Source: Cyprinodon diabolis
Taxonomy: Eukaryota > Chordata > Actinopteri > Cyprinodontiformes > Cyprinodontidae
Assembly: GCA_030533445.1 (NCBI GenBank)
Contig: CM060076.1
Coordinates: 4,096,501-4,160,500, forward strand
Reading direction: 5' to 3'
Length of the DNA: 64,000 bases
Positions 46,863-58,332 of the stretch are shown piece after piece. A program made the position numbers and the translations under genes. Position 1 is the stretch's first letter. Every line of letters starts with the position of its first letter. Under the pieces are notes generated by a model. That model did not search any database. It was not told where the DNA came from and worked only from the letters and a program-made list of their open reading frames with translations.

Positions 46863-49325
46863 TTACAATTTAAAGTAGCAGCCATTCAAAATGGCCCTTC
46901 CTGTCAAATGCCAGCCGATGGCAGCCCACTTTCCTGTAACTCCCAGCAGAATCCACTCCAACTTCCAGCCGCTAGAGTGACCCTCTCCTTCTCCCCAGCA
47001 TGCAGATTTTTTCCCACCCTTTCATTGAATTACAGGGTCTGACCAGGAGATGATGCTTCTCTTTAGATCTTATTGTCCATAAATCATGACTGAAAGGATA
47101 TTTGAGTACAATTTGATGCTTAACCCTTTAAGCATCTAAGAATTAAACAAAACAAAAAAATGACTTTTTTTTTGGTTTGAAGTCCTTATTTGGCCTTTTA
47201 ACAAAATATTTAAAAAAGAAAAAACAGAAATACATTTTGGATATCAATAATTTATTACTATGCGATAAGTCAAGATTATTTTTGTGTAGTCTTCTGCCCT
47301 CTGTTATCAGGTATATCTGATTGTGTACAATAGGATTTTGAGCAAAGTTTTTACCATTAAATTATGCAAAAGGTGTCAGACGCAAAACATTTCAGAAACC
47401 GTATGTATCAAATATGATACATTTGGCATTACAGGGTTAAAAAGAAATGGTAGGGGACCAGCCAAGGGCCCATCAAGGAAAGTGGGGAAGTTTTTAATTT
47501 CTGCTAGTGTATTCCAAGGCTTTACTCTCCTGCCCTGCCTGTCCTCAGTGGAAGAAATATTGAAAATCTTTCGGAATATCGTTGCTCTTTTCGTGTTTTT
47601 TTTTAAACTGGTCTCAAAGTTACACTTCTTTTCCCATTTCAGACATTTAAGTGTCTTTCTTTACACTTGGTTCTAGAAAACAGATTAAAATATTAGCAGA
47701 GAAGTCAACGGAGAGTTGGGTTTTAACTTTCTAAATGTATTTTATGTAATCAGATAGTTTAACATTTCAAATCCAATTTACTGACTTCATTCAAAAAGGA
47801 AAAACCTTTAAGTACCTTCCATTTTTTTTGTTTTGTTTAAAATTCAGTTTAAGTTAAGGAGCCTTCCTGCAACAGCATTTAGCTGCAGTACTTTAACAGA
47901 GGGCTGGTAGTCAGTGATGTGAATTAATCCAGCTCTGCTGCTAAATCACCGACATGCTTCCTCTCTCGGGAATTTAAAATGCACAAAGAATGATTACGAT
48001 GATAAAGTGCTATAGCTTGCTCTCTTTGTCTTTTTGCAGCCTCAGCCATCCTTCAGCTGGTCATTTTTCATTAGCTAGAATGCCACTGGAAGAAGAATTA
48101 CACATTTATTTGATGAGGTGTGTTTGCATTTGGAGCAGAAAGCAAGAGGAGCTTCTTTAATGATTGAGTTGAGCTTTCTATTTGGACAGAGGCAGAGGCA
48201 GGATTTTAAATACACTTTCCTTTCTCTAGAAAGCAGATGTAACTTCTAAACAGACTAGAATAATAGCTGTTGTGATCCCTCAGCAGCACAGACAGAAAAC
48301 AAAGAAAACAAACTGCTTAGATTTCTTGTCACAACCACAGGTAGAAGTTGCAGACTACAGCCATGCATCCTGGGATCTGACCCAAACCGTGGCCTGAAGA
48401 CCTACTGCAAGCTGCTTCTTTATTTAAATGTTTGTGTGGTTGGATTCTGAGTTTCACAGAGATATACTAACATGGAGGAACTCTGAGAACTGCTGGCTAC
48501 AGGCAACATTTTTTATGCTCAGTGGGATTTAAGAGCCACAAAGTTAAAGCGAGGCGGACCAGAATGATGCGCCTGATCCCTTAAAAATGTCATCCCTCAG
48601 GGGGATTTATGCATTCATGTTTACTGCTTCAACCAACAGATTTTCCATCAGCTGGATATCAACCAGCCAGCTTTCATCTAATTTTTACTTTTGCTTTCAC
48701 AAAATAATATTCCATCCCATGGCAAAGTTAATGACTTACTTCCTCTATCAACCAAGTTAGAACTTTTAGCCCTTTGTTAACTATTCAATTTTCCCTCAAG
48801 CGCCGTAAGCTGTTATGCAAACCTTTCATTTAAAGAAAGCACAAACAAATGTATCTTATAATTGTGGTATTAAGCAAATATTTTTGGTAATCCTAGCCGA
48901 CCTAAAACAGGAAACAGATTTTGATAGAAAAATTTTCTTTTGGCTTTTTGTATGTAAATATTTAATTTTAACTAAGTTAATTATTTGCATTGTAAAGACA
49001 CCATTAAATCAGAATAAAAATCGTACTGCATACGTCTGCAACCAATTTGACCTTTGACCCTCATTACACTGCTTTTACTAAAGCTCATAAAACTCCCCGC
49101 TGATGGGATTGTTGTTTTTACCAACATTTAAGGCCTCACCCTGTATTCCCTGTTTAGTCTTTGTCCTGGAGACTTGTCAATAGATGTAAAGTGTCCTTTG
49201 AATATGAATTATGAATGATAATGAACATGGGTATAAAGATGCTCTGAACCTAAAGTCCTGCTCCAACCAGGCTTGTATTAACAAAGATTGCTTGGCGCTG
49301 GTGAGTCCTTTCTGTCTCAGAAGCC
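46863..49325. other. Intron 1, unassigned
   Basis: No gene or transposon ends recognised over about 2.4 kb. A 117-codon frame at 47323-47676 has no similarity that I know. Confidence 0.4.
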
Positions 49326-49334
49326 CCAATAGTC

Positions 49335-49880
49335 TAGCCTCGTGAGACCATCCTGATCTCGCGAGCTTTCAAGGTTTCACTCGCTAATCAGTCTGGAGAC
49401 TCTCCGTTAAAGAAAATTTGGAGCCGTTCACCAAACGAACGTCCAATCAGCGTTGGCTTTGAGGCGGGTTGAGATGTGACGCAACGAGAAGCGCGACAGT
49501 TCAGTCTAAAGAACATGGCAGCTTCAGCAGATGAAACTAGCGTTAGCGTGGCTATCAAGCAAGTTTTATCGGAATTACAGAGTATTTCTTCACTGAAAGA
49601 AGAGCAAAACACTGCTCTGGAGGCTTTTCTCAGAGCAAAAGATGTTTTTGCTCTTCCCCCGACTGGTTTCGGCAAGAGTTTGATCTATCAATTGGCTCCT
49701 CTTCGTCGTCGCTCTGTTAGTACGTCATATGCTTCGTTGATCTGATTGGTTTATTTGGCCCGTCTATCACCAACATAGGCCAATCAGCTAACCAGTATTT
49801 TCTCCCCTTCCCAAAATTACTTCAACGGAAGGTTTCCAGATGGATATGGCGGAGCAAATCCATCTGGCGGAGTCAGGTTA
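49335..49880 (+). mobile_element. Helicase-fossil element, copy 3
   Basis: Flanked by the perfect 9-base direct repeat CCAATAGTC (49326-49334 and 49881-49889). Ends TAGCCTCGTGAGACC and GGCGGAGTCAGGTTA. The frame 49476-49745 on the + strand starts at MTQREARQFSLKN. It has a short N-terminal helix-rich part, then the RecQ motif-0-like EEQNTALEAFL and Walker A GFGKS, ending after 89 codons as in copy 2. One motif residue differs (LPPTGFGKS for LLPTGFGKS). Confidence 0.82.
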
Positions 49881-49889
49881 CCAATAGTC

Positions 49890-50224
49890 AGAGAACAACT
49901 GAGGTTTAAAACTCAGACACAATGCAAGTCTGAAATATGATTGCTCATTCTTTGGTGATTCAGTTGGAAAAAATATTTAAAGTTGTAGCAAGTGCGGAAA
50001 CACTGATTGAATCATTTGCAAATGAATGCAAAATGGGATGTTTTCCTGCTGGTATTTGGGAAGGACCGTCCTTTGCAGCCAGGTGGTAAGGTGGCATGCT
50101 GTAAGATTTGGCTCACCGAGGCTCCTAGGATGTTTTGCAGTTTGGGTTCTTCATGCCATCAAGCTTTGGTGCAAAGGTTTATTGTATGAAGCTAAAAGCC
50201 TTTATGCTTTGATAAGGTAATGGT
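49890..50224. other. Intron 1, unassigned
   Basis: No gene or named repeat recognised. Confidence 0.4.
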
Positions 50225-50229
50225 TTACA

Positions 50230-50945
50230 TGTCAAGAAATTAGACAGATGGACCCAGTATTCAAGGCGAGACAGTCAATAGGAAAGTTCCCAGGTCAGGG
50301 AAAAAGAGCAGATAGGAAAAGTTCTGGAATCCAGGAGTACGCAGCCCGGTCAGGGGTTCCGATTCACACACAAACAGACAGATACAGGGTTTCAGGAATC
50401 CAGATAGCGTGAAGGCATGTTCAAAGTTCCATGAGTCCAGCAACAAGCTCATACAGAAACGCACAGATGCAGACAGGCATGCTCAGTGGTTGAGGGACAG
50501 AGACAAGAGAAGGTACCAGGAATAATTGCAGGAACTTTAAACTGGTCTCCAACTAGGAGCCAGGTTTATGGTACTTAAAACTAACCTTCCCCACAATCCG
50601 AACCAAAACCCTGATGGCTCTGCAGAGAAGGGCCAGATCCTGAACTCCCCCCGCATGCTGATCCAAAATCCTGAGGGCTCCGCAGAGAAGAGCCGGGACA
50701 CGATCAGAAGACAAGGCAAACTGTAAACCCTCTAAATCCACTGGCCTTGGGGAACAGGAACACGAACCAGGGACTTAACTAAAAGTCAGGAAACAAACAT
50801 AACTAAGAGACGTCAAACAGAAATCAAACGATGATCTGGCCCAGATAGCTGGGCAGAACCGTATATATAGCAGAGCAAGCAGGTGAATAAGATGAATAAA
50901 CGGTAGGTAAAGTGACTGATCAAGTCCAGCTATCAGGGCAGATCA
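50230..50945 (-). mobile_element. Solo LTR, family D
   Basis: TGTCAAGAAATTAGACAG...CAGGGCAGATCA, 716 bp, with the target duplication TTACA at 50225-50229 and 50946-50950. A TATATATA at about 50863 would lie about 80 bases into the element if it is read on the minus strand, which is why I place it there. Confidence 0.82.
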
Positions 50946-50950
50946 TTACA

Positions 50951-52124
50951 TTATATTTGTGTAACTGACATCTACTCTTTGATGCCGGAGTTTACCAGTT
51001 CTATTCTGGACAATGTCTGCAACCTGCAAATGGCTCTTCAACCACTGTTTAAATTTCAACAGCCTAATGATGCTCCTTGATGTTTAGCCCTGTAAATTCG
51101 GGGTAAGGGTACAGAAATCTTGACAAACTCACATTTCCTATGACATTATTTGTGCTTTTTAAAAGCAGCAATTTTTAAATGAGCTATGGCTTCTTAGTGT
51201 TTAAGATCTACCTGACCTCTGTGATTCTGTTAAGTGTGCGGCTGTATTTCAGGTAATACTTTGTTTCTTGGCTATTCAGGATGCTAAACATCTTTTAGTC
51301 AAACTGCCGTTTTTTATGTGGTCCTCTATTTGTATTAATGAAAGTAATCAGAGGAGGTCTTTCTAAATTTAAGGGTCGTTTGATATTATTTTAATTAGTC
51401 TCTGTGGTCTAAGGACGTACATCACCTTACATTACAAATACCATCAGTCAGTGGACTGGAAATGCTCGCAAGATTTATGGGCAAATTAAAAATCGGATGT
51501 AGACAAATGTGTTTGGACTAAATAGGCCAAATTATTTACTGTACTCCTGCTTCTGGACCCCATTAGCCTTATTTTCTGCTCTGCATGATATGCATACCTG
51601 TCTGCCATTTTTCTTCTCCAAACAACTTAGCTATTGCCATAAAAGGGCTGAAACGCTGCCATCCCTTAAAATTAATAACATTATGTCTTGTGTAATATTT
51701 CACAGTCAGAGGTACTTGGTAGTTTTGCCTCCTGAAAGACGCCTATGTTACATGGTAGAAAGAACAGAGTTAATATTCAGGCTAATCCTCTCAAAACCAT
51801 CACAGAATAATGTTGATTTTTCCTGTTGAACTTTAATGTGTTTAACTGGGATTAATAATCCAATTAAAGTAGGGATGAACTGTAGAAGCAGACTTTGCTG
51901 CAATTATGGATACTATATTTGCCTTATGGTGAAACCATAAAGACCTTGTTGACTGTTTCTATTTACTTTATGTCCACAGAATAGAACATTTTCACGTCCC
52001 CTATCTTTTTTTTAAAATTCTTGCTCACGTTTCTCTTTCGCTTAACTGTGTTCATATCAGATATGAGGATCTAATTGTTTGCCTTCTTTTTACATCCGTT
52101 AATATTTTTCTGTCTGCCTTTCAG
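50951..52124. other. End of nmbr intron 1, unassigned
   Basis: No repeat recognised. A pyrimidine-rich stretch leads into the acceptor TGCCTTTCAG. Confidence 0.45.
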
Positions 52125-52266
52125 GTATAAGGCCATCGTGAACCCGATGGACATTCAGACATCCAGCGCTGTCTTCTGGATATGTCTGAAAGCTGTTTCC
52201 ATCTGGCTCCTCTCTGTCCTGCTAGCTGTCCCTGAAGCTATTTTCTCACAAGTCGTTTCCATGCAG
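52125..52266 (+). CDS. nmbr: nmbr exon 2: DRY end to TM4
   Basis: 142 bases. The first base completes Arg143 of DRY; 47 codons follow (residues 144-190), ending at a codon boundary. [12 protein letters not shown] is the second intracellular loop and [16 protein letters not shown] is TM4 with its Pro. This matches the first two fifths of the second exon of mammalian NMBR, which as I know it continues without an intron into the next part. The acceptor is TTTCAG|G and the donor CAG|GTAACA. If intron 2 were kept, the frame would stay open for 35 more codons to 52371. Confidence 0.93.
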
Positions 52267-54359
52267 GTAACACAACCATTATTTTTACCTTTTTTTTTTG
52301 ATGATTTTCAGGGGGGTTACTGGTACTTATTAGATTTTATTGGTTTCCTGTATGCGAGAAGACTTATTTAGGTGTGAGAGCTCTAGAAGATTTAAAATTT
52401 GGGGTCTTGTTTCCAAGAAAAGTTTGGCCAAAAAAGTTCCTTCATGCTACAACCCTCCATGTTTTTAAAATAAGGTAATAAATAAAGGCTTTGGACTAAT
52501 CAATCCTCATATACTGTCATCGTGGATTCTACATCTGCAGTAGGTGCAGACTAGTTGCTTTTAAAAAGGTTGTAAAAACCTATAGTTTAAACACTACCAA
52601 AAGATTACTGCAGGTAGAAGAACTATCTAGCGATAGTTTAGAAGCTACAGTATGGGTAACTAATAGTAAAGCTGCTGCTCCTTCACATACTTAAGGGTTC
52701 GCAACAGAGGAGGCAAATCCACTCCCTCTCCATTCATTTTCAATTAAACTTGTGCAGTGAGGCGAAAATGCCTTACCTTCCACCAGCTAAGCCACTGGGG
52801 AAAATTGATACATTTGAAAATGTAAAGCTTGTACATGTAGACTTGTATACTTGGTCTTGGAATGCAACACTAAATTTTGAGTTTAAATTCTGTTATAATT
52901 TTATAATGCCTGGACACCTAATAATTCAACTGACATGAGGTTAAAAAAAGGATTATAAAGTAGTTTATTAAAAGTGAACTGGTGTTTCTGTAACACTAAC
53001 TGATTATATATATAAAACTCCTACTCACCCACCGTGGCCTGTCTCCCTTTTTTTCTCCAAGCTCGGGTCCTCTACCAGAGGCCTGGGAGCTTGAGGGTTC
53101 GGCACAGTACCTTTGCAGTTCCTAGAACTATACTTTCTGGACAAAGTTAGTTTTGTTATACATATATATACATATGTATATAAAGAGAGCATAAAGTTAG
53201 AGATTAAATTAACAAATACTGCAGCAAGGGAGAATAGCAATAGAATGAAGCAGAATGATGAAAAGGGGTCCCTGTGTCCTCCAGCAGTCTAAGCCTATAG
53301 CAGCATAACTATAGAGATAGCTCAGGATAACCTGAGTCACTAACTATAAGCTTTATCAGAAAGGAAAGTTTTAAGCCTAACCATAAAACTAGACAGGGTG
53401 TTTCCCCCGTGGAGTAAAACTGGTAGTTGGTTCCACAGGAGAGGAGCCTGATAACTAAAAGATCTGTCTCCCATTCTACTTTTAGATACTCTAGTATTGA
53501 TCTGCACGTCACATCAATAAATCAATAAATAAGCTCAATTAGATATCTTACAATTAACTGCTAAATAAAGGACAATTCTGTGTTTTAAGGGTTAGTGACA
53601 GGACTAAACTAGATCTACATTCTCCTCTAAGAAGACCTTGAGATATCCCAGACGAAACTGAGGAAAACATTTGCAAATCCAATGTTTAGTTTCCCTGTAG
53701 AGACAACAAGATCATAAACAAGACCAAGAATGCTTTGACTTAGCAGCTATTACTGCAGTCATGACCTTTACAGCTGTCACCTGACATCATAAAATACTTA
53801 TTTTTTTATATTAAATTAAGCAGATCTACAAGTTCTGCATGATTTAAGTTTGATTTTGTCTGATTCAGTCAGGTAAAATCTAACCTGCTTCAGAATGTGG
53901 GTTCTGTCTCCTCTGATTGTTCTGTTGATTTCACAGCACTGTTGTGTGTGATTTTCTTCCCGCGGAGAAAAAGTTGACCCCCTGACTGCTCCCATAATGG
54001 TCACCTCCTTGTGTAAGCGAAGGCTTTCAGAAGTAGAAATGAGACTTTTACGTAAGAACCCTCACACTGTGAGGTGAAAATATTTAGCAAGATGGAGACT
54101 ATTTTTAAGCAGCCATCGCTTTGATTTGTTCATCATGTCAACATTCGTTGAGATCAAACTCCATGTGTCTTTAAACTGCTCATGATAGTATCAGTGGGGT
54201 TTCCCATCAGACACTCATTTCCTAACACACCGATACAGTCCTCTATAGTCTAATAATATATGACAAATGTCTGAGTTTTTTATTGGTGTCAGTTTTATGA
54301 TTGCCTCAGTCTCTTCCTCAGTTTCATTATTTTCTCCCCTTGTTTTCTCGTCTCCACAG
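52267..54359 (+). other. nmbr: nmbr intron 2 (2.1 kb, phase 0)
   Basis: GTAACA donor, CTCCACAG acceptor. It lies in extracellular loop 2, a few residues before the conserved Cys. It holds a fragment of repeat X at about 53160-53520; otherwise no repeat was recognised. Confidence 0.88.
53160..53520 (+). repeat. Repeat X fragment inside nmbr intron 2
   Basis: GAATGAAGCAGAATGATGAA, CCTCCAGCAGTCTAAGCCTA and CTATAAGCTTTATCA occur in the same order at 37680-37800. Confidence 0.6.
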
Positions 54360-54575
54360 AATCACAGGGACAATATGAACGTCACCTTTGTGAACTGCGT
54401 GCCCTACCCGCTGTCCAATGAGATGCACCCTAAGATTCACTCTGTGATGATCTTCCTGGTTTACTTCCTGATCCCTCTGACCATCATCTCCGTGTACTAT
54501 TACCACATTGCCCGCACGCTAATCAAGAGTGCCCACGACATGCCCGGAGAAGTCAGTGAACACACCAAGAGACAG
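54360..54575 (+). CDS. nmbr: nmbr exon 3: ECL2 to intracellular loop 3
   Basis: 72 codons in phase 0 (residues 191-262). Cys203 should pair with Cys118 of exon 1; N197-V-T is a glycosylation site in the loop. MIFLVYFLIPLTIISVYYYH is TM5, followed by ARTLIKSAHDMPGE and EHTKRQ of the third intracellular loop. The donor CAG|GTACGT falls where the last intron of mammalian NMBR lies, before the METRKRLAK-type start of the final exon. Exons 2 and 3 together are 358 bases, close to the single mammalian exon. Confidence 0.93.
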
Positions 54576-54952
54576 GTACGTTTTTTCAGGATTCACTATC
54601 ATCTGAAGGAGTCATTACCCAGAAATCAGATTTTTTTTGTGTTAAAACATGTATGCTGGTGTCAGGCTTCGATTAAAACCTGCCGGAAAATGTGGAGTAT
54701 AAAAGATGCTTGGTCTGGTCAGCGTGAAAGGCAGTCCTATCCAAAAGGTGCATTATTGTCCACGAGGTTTGGGTATTTAGATCTATGAAAATAAAAAGTA
54801 ATTTTTATAAATTCTGCCATTATATTTGGAAATGGGTCTTTTTTTTTGCAATTTTAGCTGATTTTTTTTCAGAACCCACAGGACACATTATTTTCCTCTT
54901 AGATAGAAACATTTATATGAGGGCATTAGTTACAAATACCGTGTAGAACAGG

Positions 54953-55110
54953 GGTCGGCAACCCAAACTGTTCAAAGGGCCATATTGGACAAAAAAAAAA
55001 ACTAATTTCTGGAGCCGCAGATATGTAAAAGTCTTGTCAATGGCCTAAAAAGTTCAAGGGGGTCACCTCCTTGCCTAATCCAGGAGGGATGAAAGCCACC
55101 TATTGTCCCC
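54953..55110 (+). mobile_element. hAT-like fragment
   Basis: Begins CAGGGGTCGGCAACCC and has GGAGCCGCAG some 50 bases on, the common start of hAT elements of the Charlie type. The other end is not seen. Confidence 0.55.
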
Positions 55111-55336
55111 CTAATTCTTTTTTAGCCCTACAGTATATTGATCTTAGTGCTCCCGCCCACTTGTTAGAACTGAACAAGCCTCTTGGATGGGAGGAAAAAT
55201 GTCTTCTAGAAAACATCCAATCCAATTGCCTAGACTGAATTTTTTAGCTAAGTACTAGTTAATACCTCTCTGTTTCTGCCATTCTGGGTCATGTGATGTA
55301 ACTCTAGTAGAAGGACAGGAGCTGGTATCTACAACT

Positions 55337-56409
55337 AAAGCCAGGCTTACACTGTGCAAATTTTTTTTGCCCCATTCGTGAGAGAATTTTTCGATCGGCC
55401 CGACTTTCAGCCTGATCGTGCATCGTGTAGTATACAGGGGCTATCAACCTCTCACTACCACCTCCCGATCAGGAATCATAAGGACGAAAGGAGAAAATCA
55501 AACATGTTTGATTTTCAGTCAACCGTCGTGGGCAAATCGATCAGTGCACAAAGACTCTTCTTCTTCCTCTCAGACGAAAAAACAGAAGCATGGCGGAGGT
55601 GCGAGTGAAATGGAGTTCTTTCTGTAAAACTGACAGACCGTAGTAGCCACGTTTGCTCAGCCACGTCTTCGTCCAAATACGTTGTTGCCTTTTCTTTCTA
55701 GGGCTTTCAGCACAAAATTGCACAAATTTCCCAGGCAGCGCGATTCACTCTAGTGAGTTTCATATTCATCTTCTACTCTGGCTCCATTTAGACGAGTTCG
55801 AGTAGCGCCATCTCTGTGCAGAGATGAGTGTGACCAGGTTTTTAGACGTGGATTGCATCACAGTGTCGTGCTGCATAGCATGAGAACATATATGTTAGGT
55901 TAAAAAAATGTAGGTTCATAAAAGAGAAACTGAGTCCACACAGAGGAGGGATTTTTAACGGCTTCTGCAGAAGGAGAGAGCTACATTCAGCTACATCTAC
56001 TCTCTGACTGATTTCCTCTGCAAAGCCTTTTTATTAGCAGATCATAACACATGGAGTGGGTTACAAAATAGAGTGTTCTTCTGACAAGGCAATTGCTTTG
56101 GACAAAATGCTCCTCTGATTGAATCACAGAGTAGAGTGGTCTTCTGATAACTGTGATTAGCCTTGCATAAACATCAGCAATGTTGTACCTAGTTGCATGA
56201 CAGTTTGCAGTAAACAGAGTGAAGCATCTCATTTCTCCAATGTTCATATGCACATACATTAACTTTATAATCATCATGAATAAACCTAACAATACATCAT
56301 AAGATGTGAACTCATACTGTATGACGAAACCCTGCGGTTTTGTCATACAGTATGAGCTGTAGCTGTTTGCACCGATTCAAAAAAATTGCAAAGTGTATGC
56401 CCGGCTTCA
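55337..56409. mobile_element. DNA element with imperfect terminal inverted repeats
   Basis: AAGCCAGGCTTACACTGTGC on the left and GTGTATGCCCGGCTT on the right are inverted. Both are followed inwards by AAATTTTTT-type runs. Harbinger-like by its end sequence, but I cannot fix the target duplication. No transposase frame. A second, unnamed insert and a hairpin (56311-56356) lie in the right half. Confidence 0.6.
56311..56356. repeat. 21-bp hairpin
   Basis: Arms 56311-56331 and 56336-56356, one mismatch in 21, loop CTGC. The stem contains CATACTGTATGAC. Confidence 0.85.
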
Positions 56410-57633
56410 ACAGAAATGCTAAATGGAGTTAATAGAAACAATGCTTTTCTAGTCATACTTTCTACTCAAAGAGTTTTATTCTAGCAGCATATTCAGTAAT
56501 TACACTCCTTGAGGTAGCAGGCCCTGAGTTTTCTGTTAAAAATAAATGTATTGGTCAGCTTTTTATCAGACTATTTACAATGGCAAACTGTTAAAGATTG
56601 TTTTTAAGGTGCAAAAATAGCATTCATGCACAGACGGCTAGTATCAGACAGAAATTGAAATGTTAACTTTGACACTCAGGGAAGAGACACAGATTGCTTC
56701 TTGTCAATGTTGCTTTAACTTGGGGCCTTAGAGTAATTTAAGCCTGGCTAAATACTTGTGATACTGCTTATTTACTTACTCGGGTTAAAGTTGAAATAAT
56801 GGATGTATAAAACATGTTTTCTGCCAACATGCAGGAACATTTCATTGGGAAAGATTGTTTTTCTCTTTGAAGTTAAGACTAACTGGAGTTGGTTCAGCCG
56901 CCAAGCTTTTCACACCCACAGGGACTCCAGCGGAGGCTTTAGTGGGGCCACCGTGTCAGCCAGAGTGAGTAATCACTTTTCACGAGCTTGATCTTCACGG
57001 ATGGAGGACGGGTAGGACAGAGGGAGGAGCTTAATTATTAATGGCATCATAGCTGCAGAACACATCAGGTACCATCAGTCAGTCAGCTGACTCCTGAGAC
57101 AAAATATGAGAAGAATCTGTGATGGTCACAAAATGTGGGATTTAGTGGCATAAAACTAAGCTACTAATCAAAGAAAATAGTCCCTGATCTGTGGTAGTTG
57201 GGGCATTGAGTTAAGAAGCCTGTCTGGGAGGGCGTTTCAGACACATCCCAGTGGGAAGAGGATGCAAAGCTGACCCAGGCTACGGCTGAAAGATTACATT
57301 TCAAGGCTGGCTGGGAAATAACTTAAAGTCCCAACAGAAGAGCTGGAAGAGGTAGTTGGGAAAAGGGGTTGTCTGCAGAAATCTATTTAAGATATTTTTT
57401 ACTACAGTTTTCTCCCTGAAAAAAAAAAGATGGATTAACCCATATTAGCATTAGCCAGAAGTTTCTGTAACTGGTACAACCAATAAACCAACATTATTTG
57501 GATGATGAAAACAGCAGTGTTTGCCCTCTCTCTCTTTATAGATTAAGGATAATTTATCTGGCTCACTTTTTTCCGTTCTCCTATATTTGTTTTGTGGTAA
57601 TACAAAACAAATCAGTAGAAAGCATCATGCTTT
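56410..57633. other. Intron 3, unassigned
   Basis: No gene or named repeat recognised. Confidence 0.4.
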
Positions 57634-57641
57634 GACAGTAG

Positions 57642-58324
57642 CAGTGGCGGCTGGTGAAAATATTTTTGGTGGGGCTGATATAGCCTAGTGTATGTCTCCA
57701 ACTAATCCAGAATAAGAATTCAAATAAACAATTGGACAATAAATACAATTTAACAGTAATGATTTAATTTACTATATAATAACAGTAACAGTGATGATTT
57801 TGGTCACAATAACCATGACATGAAATTTTCATATCCTACAACAGGGATGTTCTTCTGACAAACGGGTAGATAAATAAGGATCTCACCGAATTTGGTGGAA
57901 GCTGCACCTCGCTCGCTACGTTCGCCATCGTCCCTCTAATTGTCTGCACCTGCGCATTGGGTGCAGAAGCCTGTTAAAGAGCAGTATTTTCAGCGCCTCA
58001 AGACCATAAAATTCTGAGACGCTGATTGGCCATTAAATCATTAAATTCACCTAGCAATAGTACATGATTGGCAGATTCTCTGCACATGTGGTGCAGTCTG
58101 ATCAGCGCCCCAAGACAGAGACGGTAGGAGTCTGTCTGTGGAAATCCACAAATGAATGACAGTAGGTAGGGAAATGTAGTTTATATAATTTGTTTTGTTT
58201 ATAGGTACACACTCTAGAGTAAAACTGACATTTATGAGTTAATTTGTAAAAATATATTTTACGTTTCTCTCTTCTTATCAGGGAGGGCGGTGCCCCAGCG
58301 CATCCTATGGGCCAGCCGCCACTG
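57642..58324. mobile_element. hAT-type non-autonomous element
   Basis: 13-base perfect terminal inverted repeat CAGTGGCGGCTGG, flanked by the perfect 8-base duplication GACAGTAG (57634-57641 and 58325-58332). 683 bp, no transposase frame. Confidence 0.88.
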
Positions 58325-58332
58325 GACAGTAG

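Larger units (their letters stand above)
11287..52124 (+). other. nmbr: nmbr intron 1 (40.8 kb)
   Basis: Donor GTGAGA after 11286, acceptor TGCCTTTCAG before 52125. The intron splits the Arg codon of DRY after its second base, at the same place as the first intron of mammalian bombesin receptor genes. It contains most of the transposable elements of the window, on both strands, and no other host gene that I can support. Confidence 0.88.
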
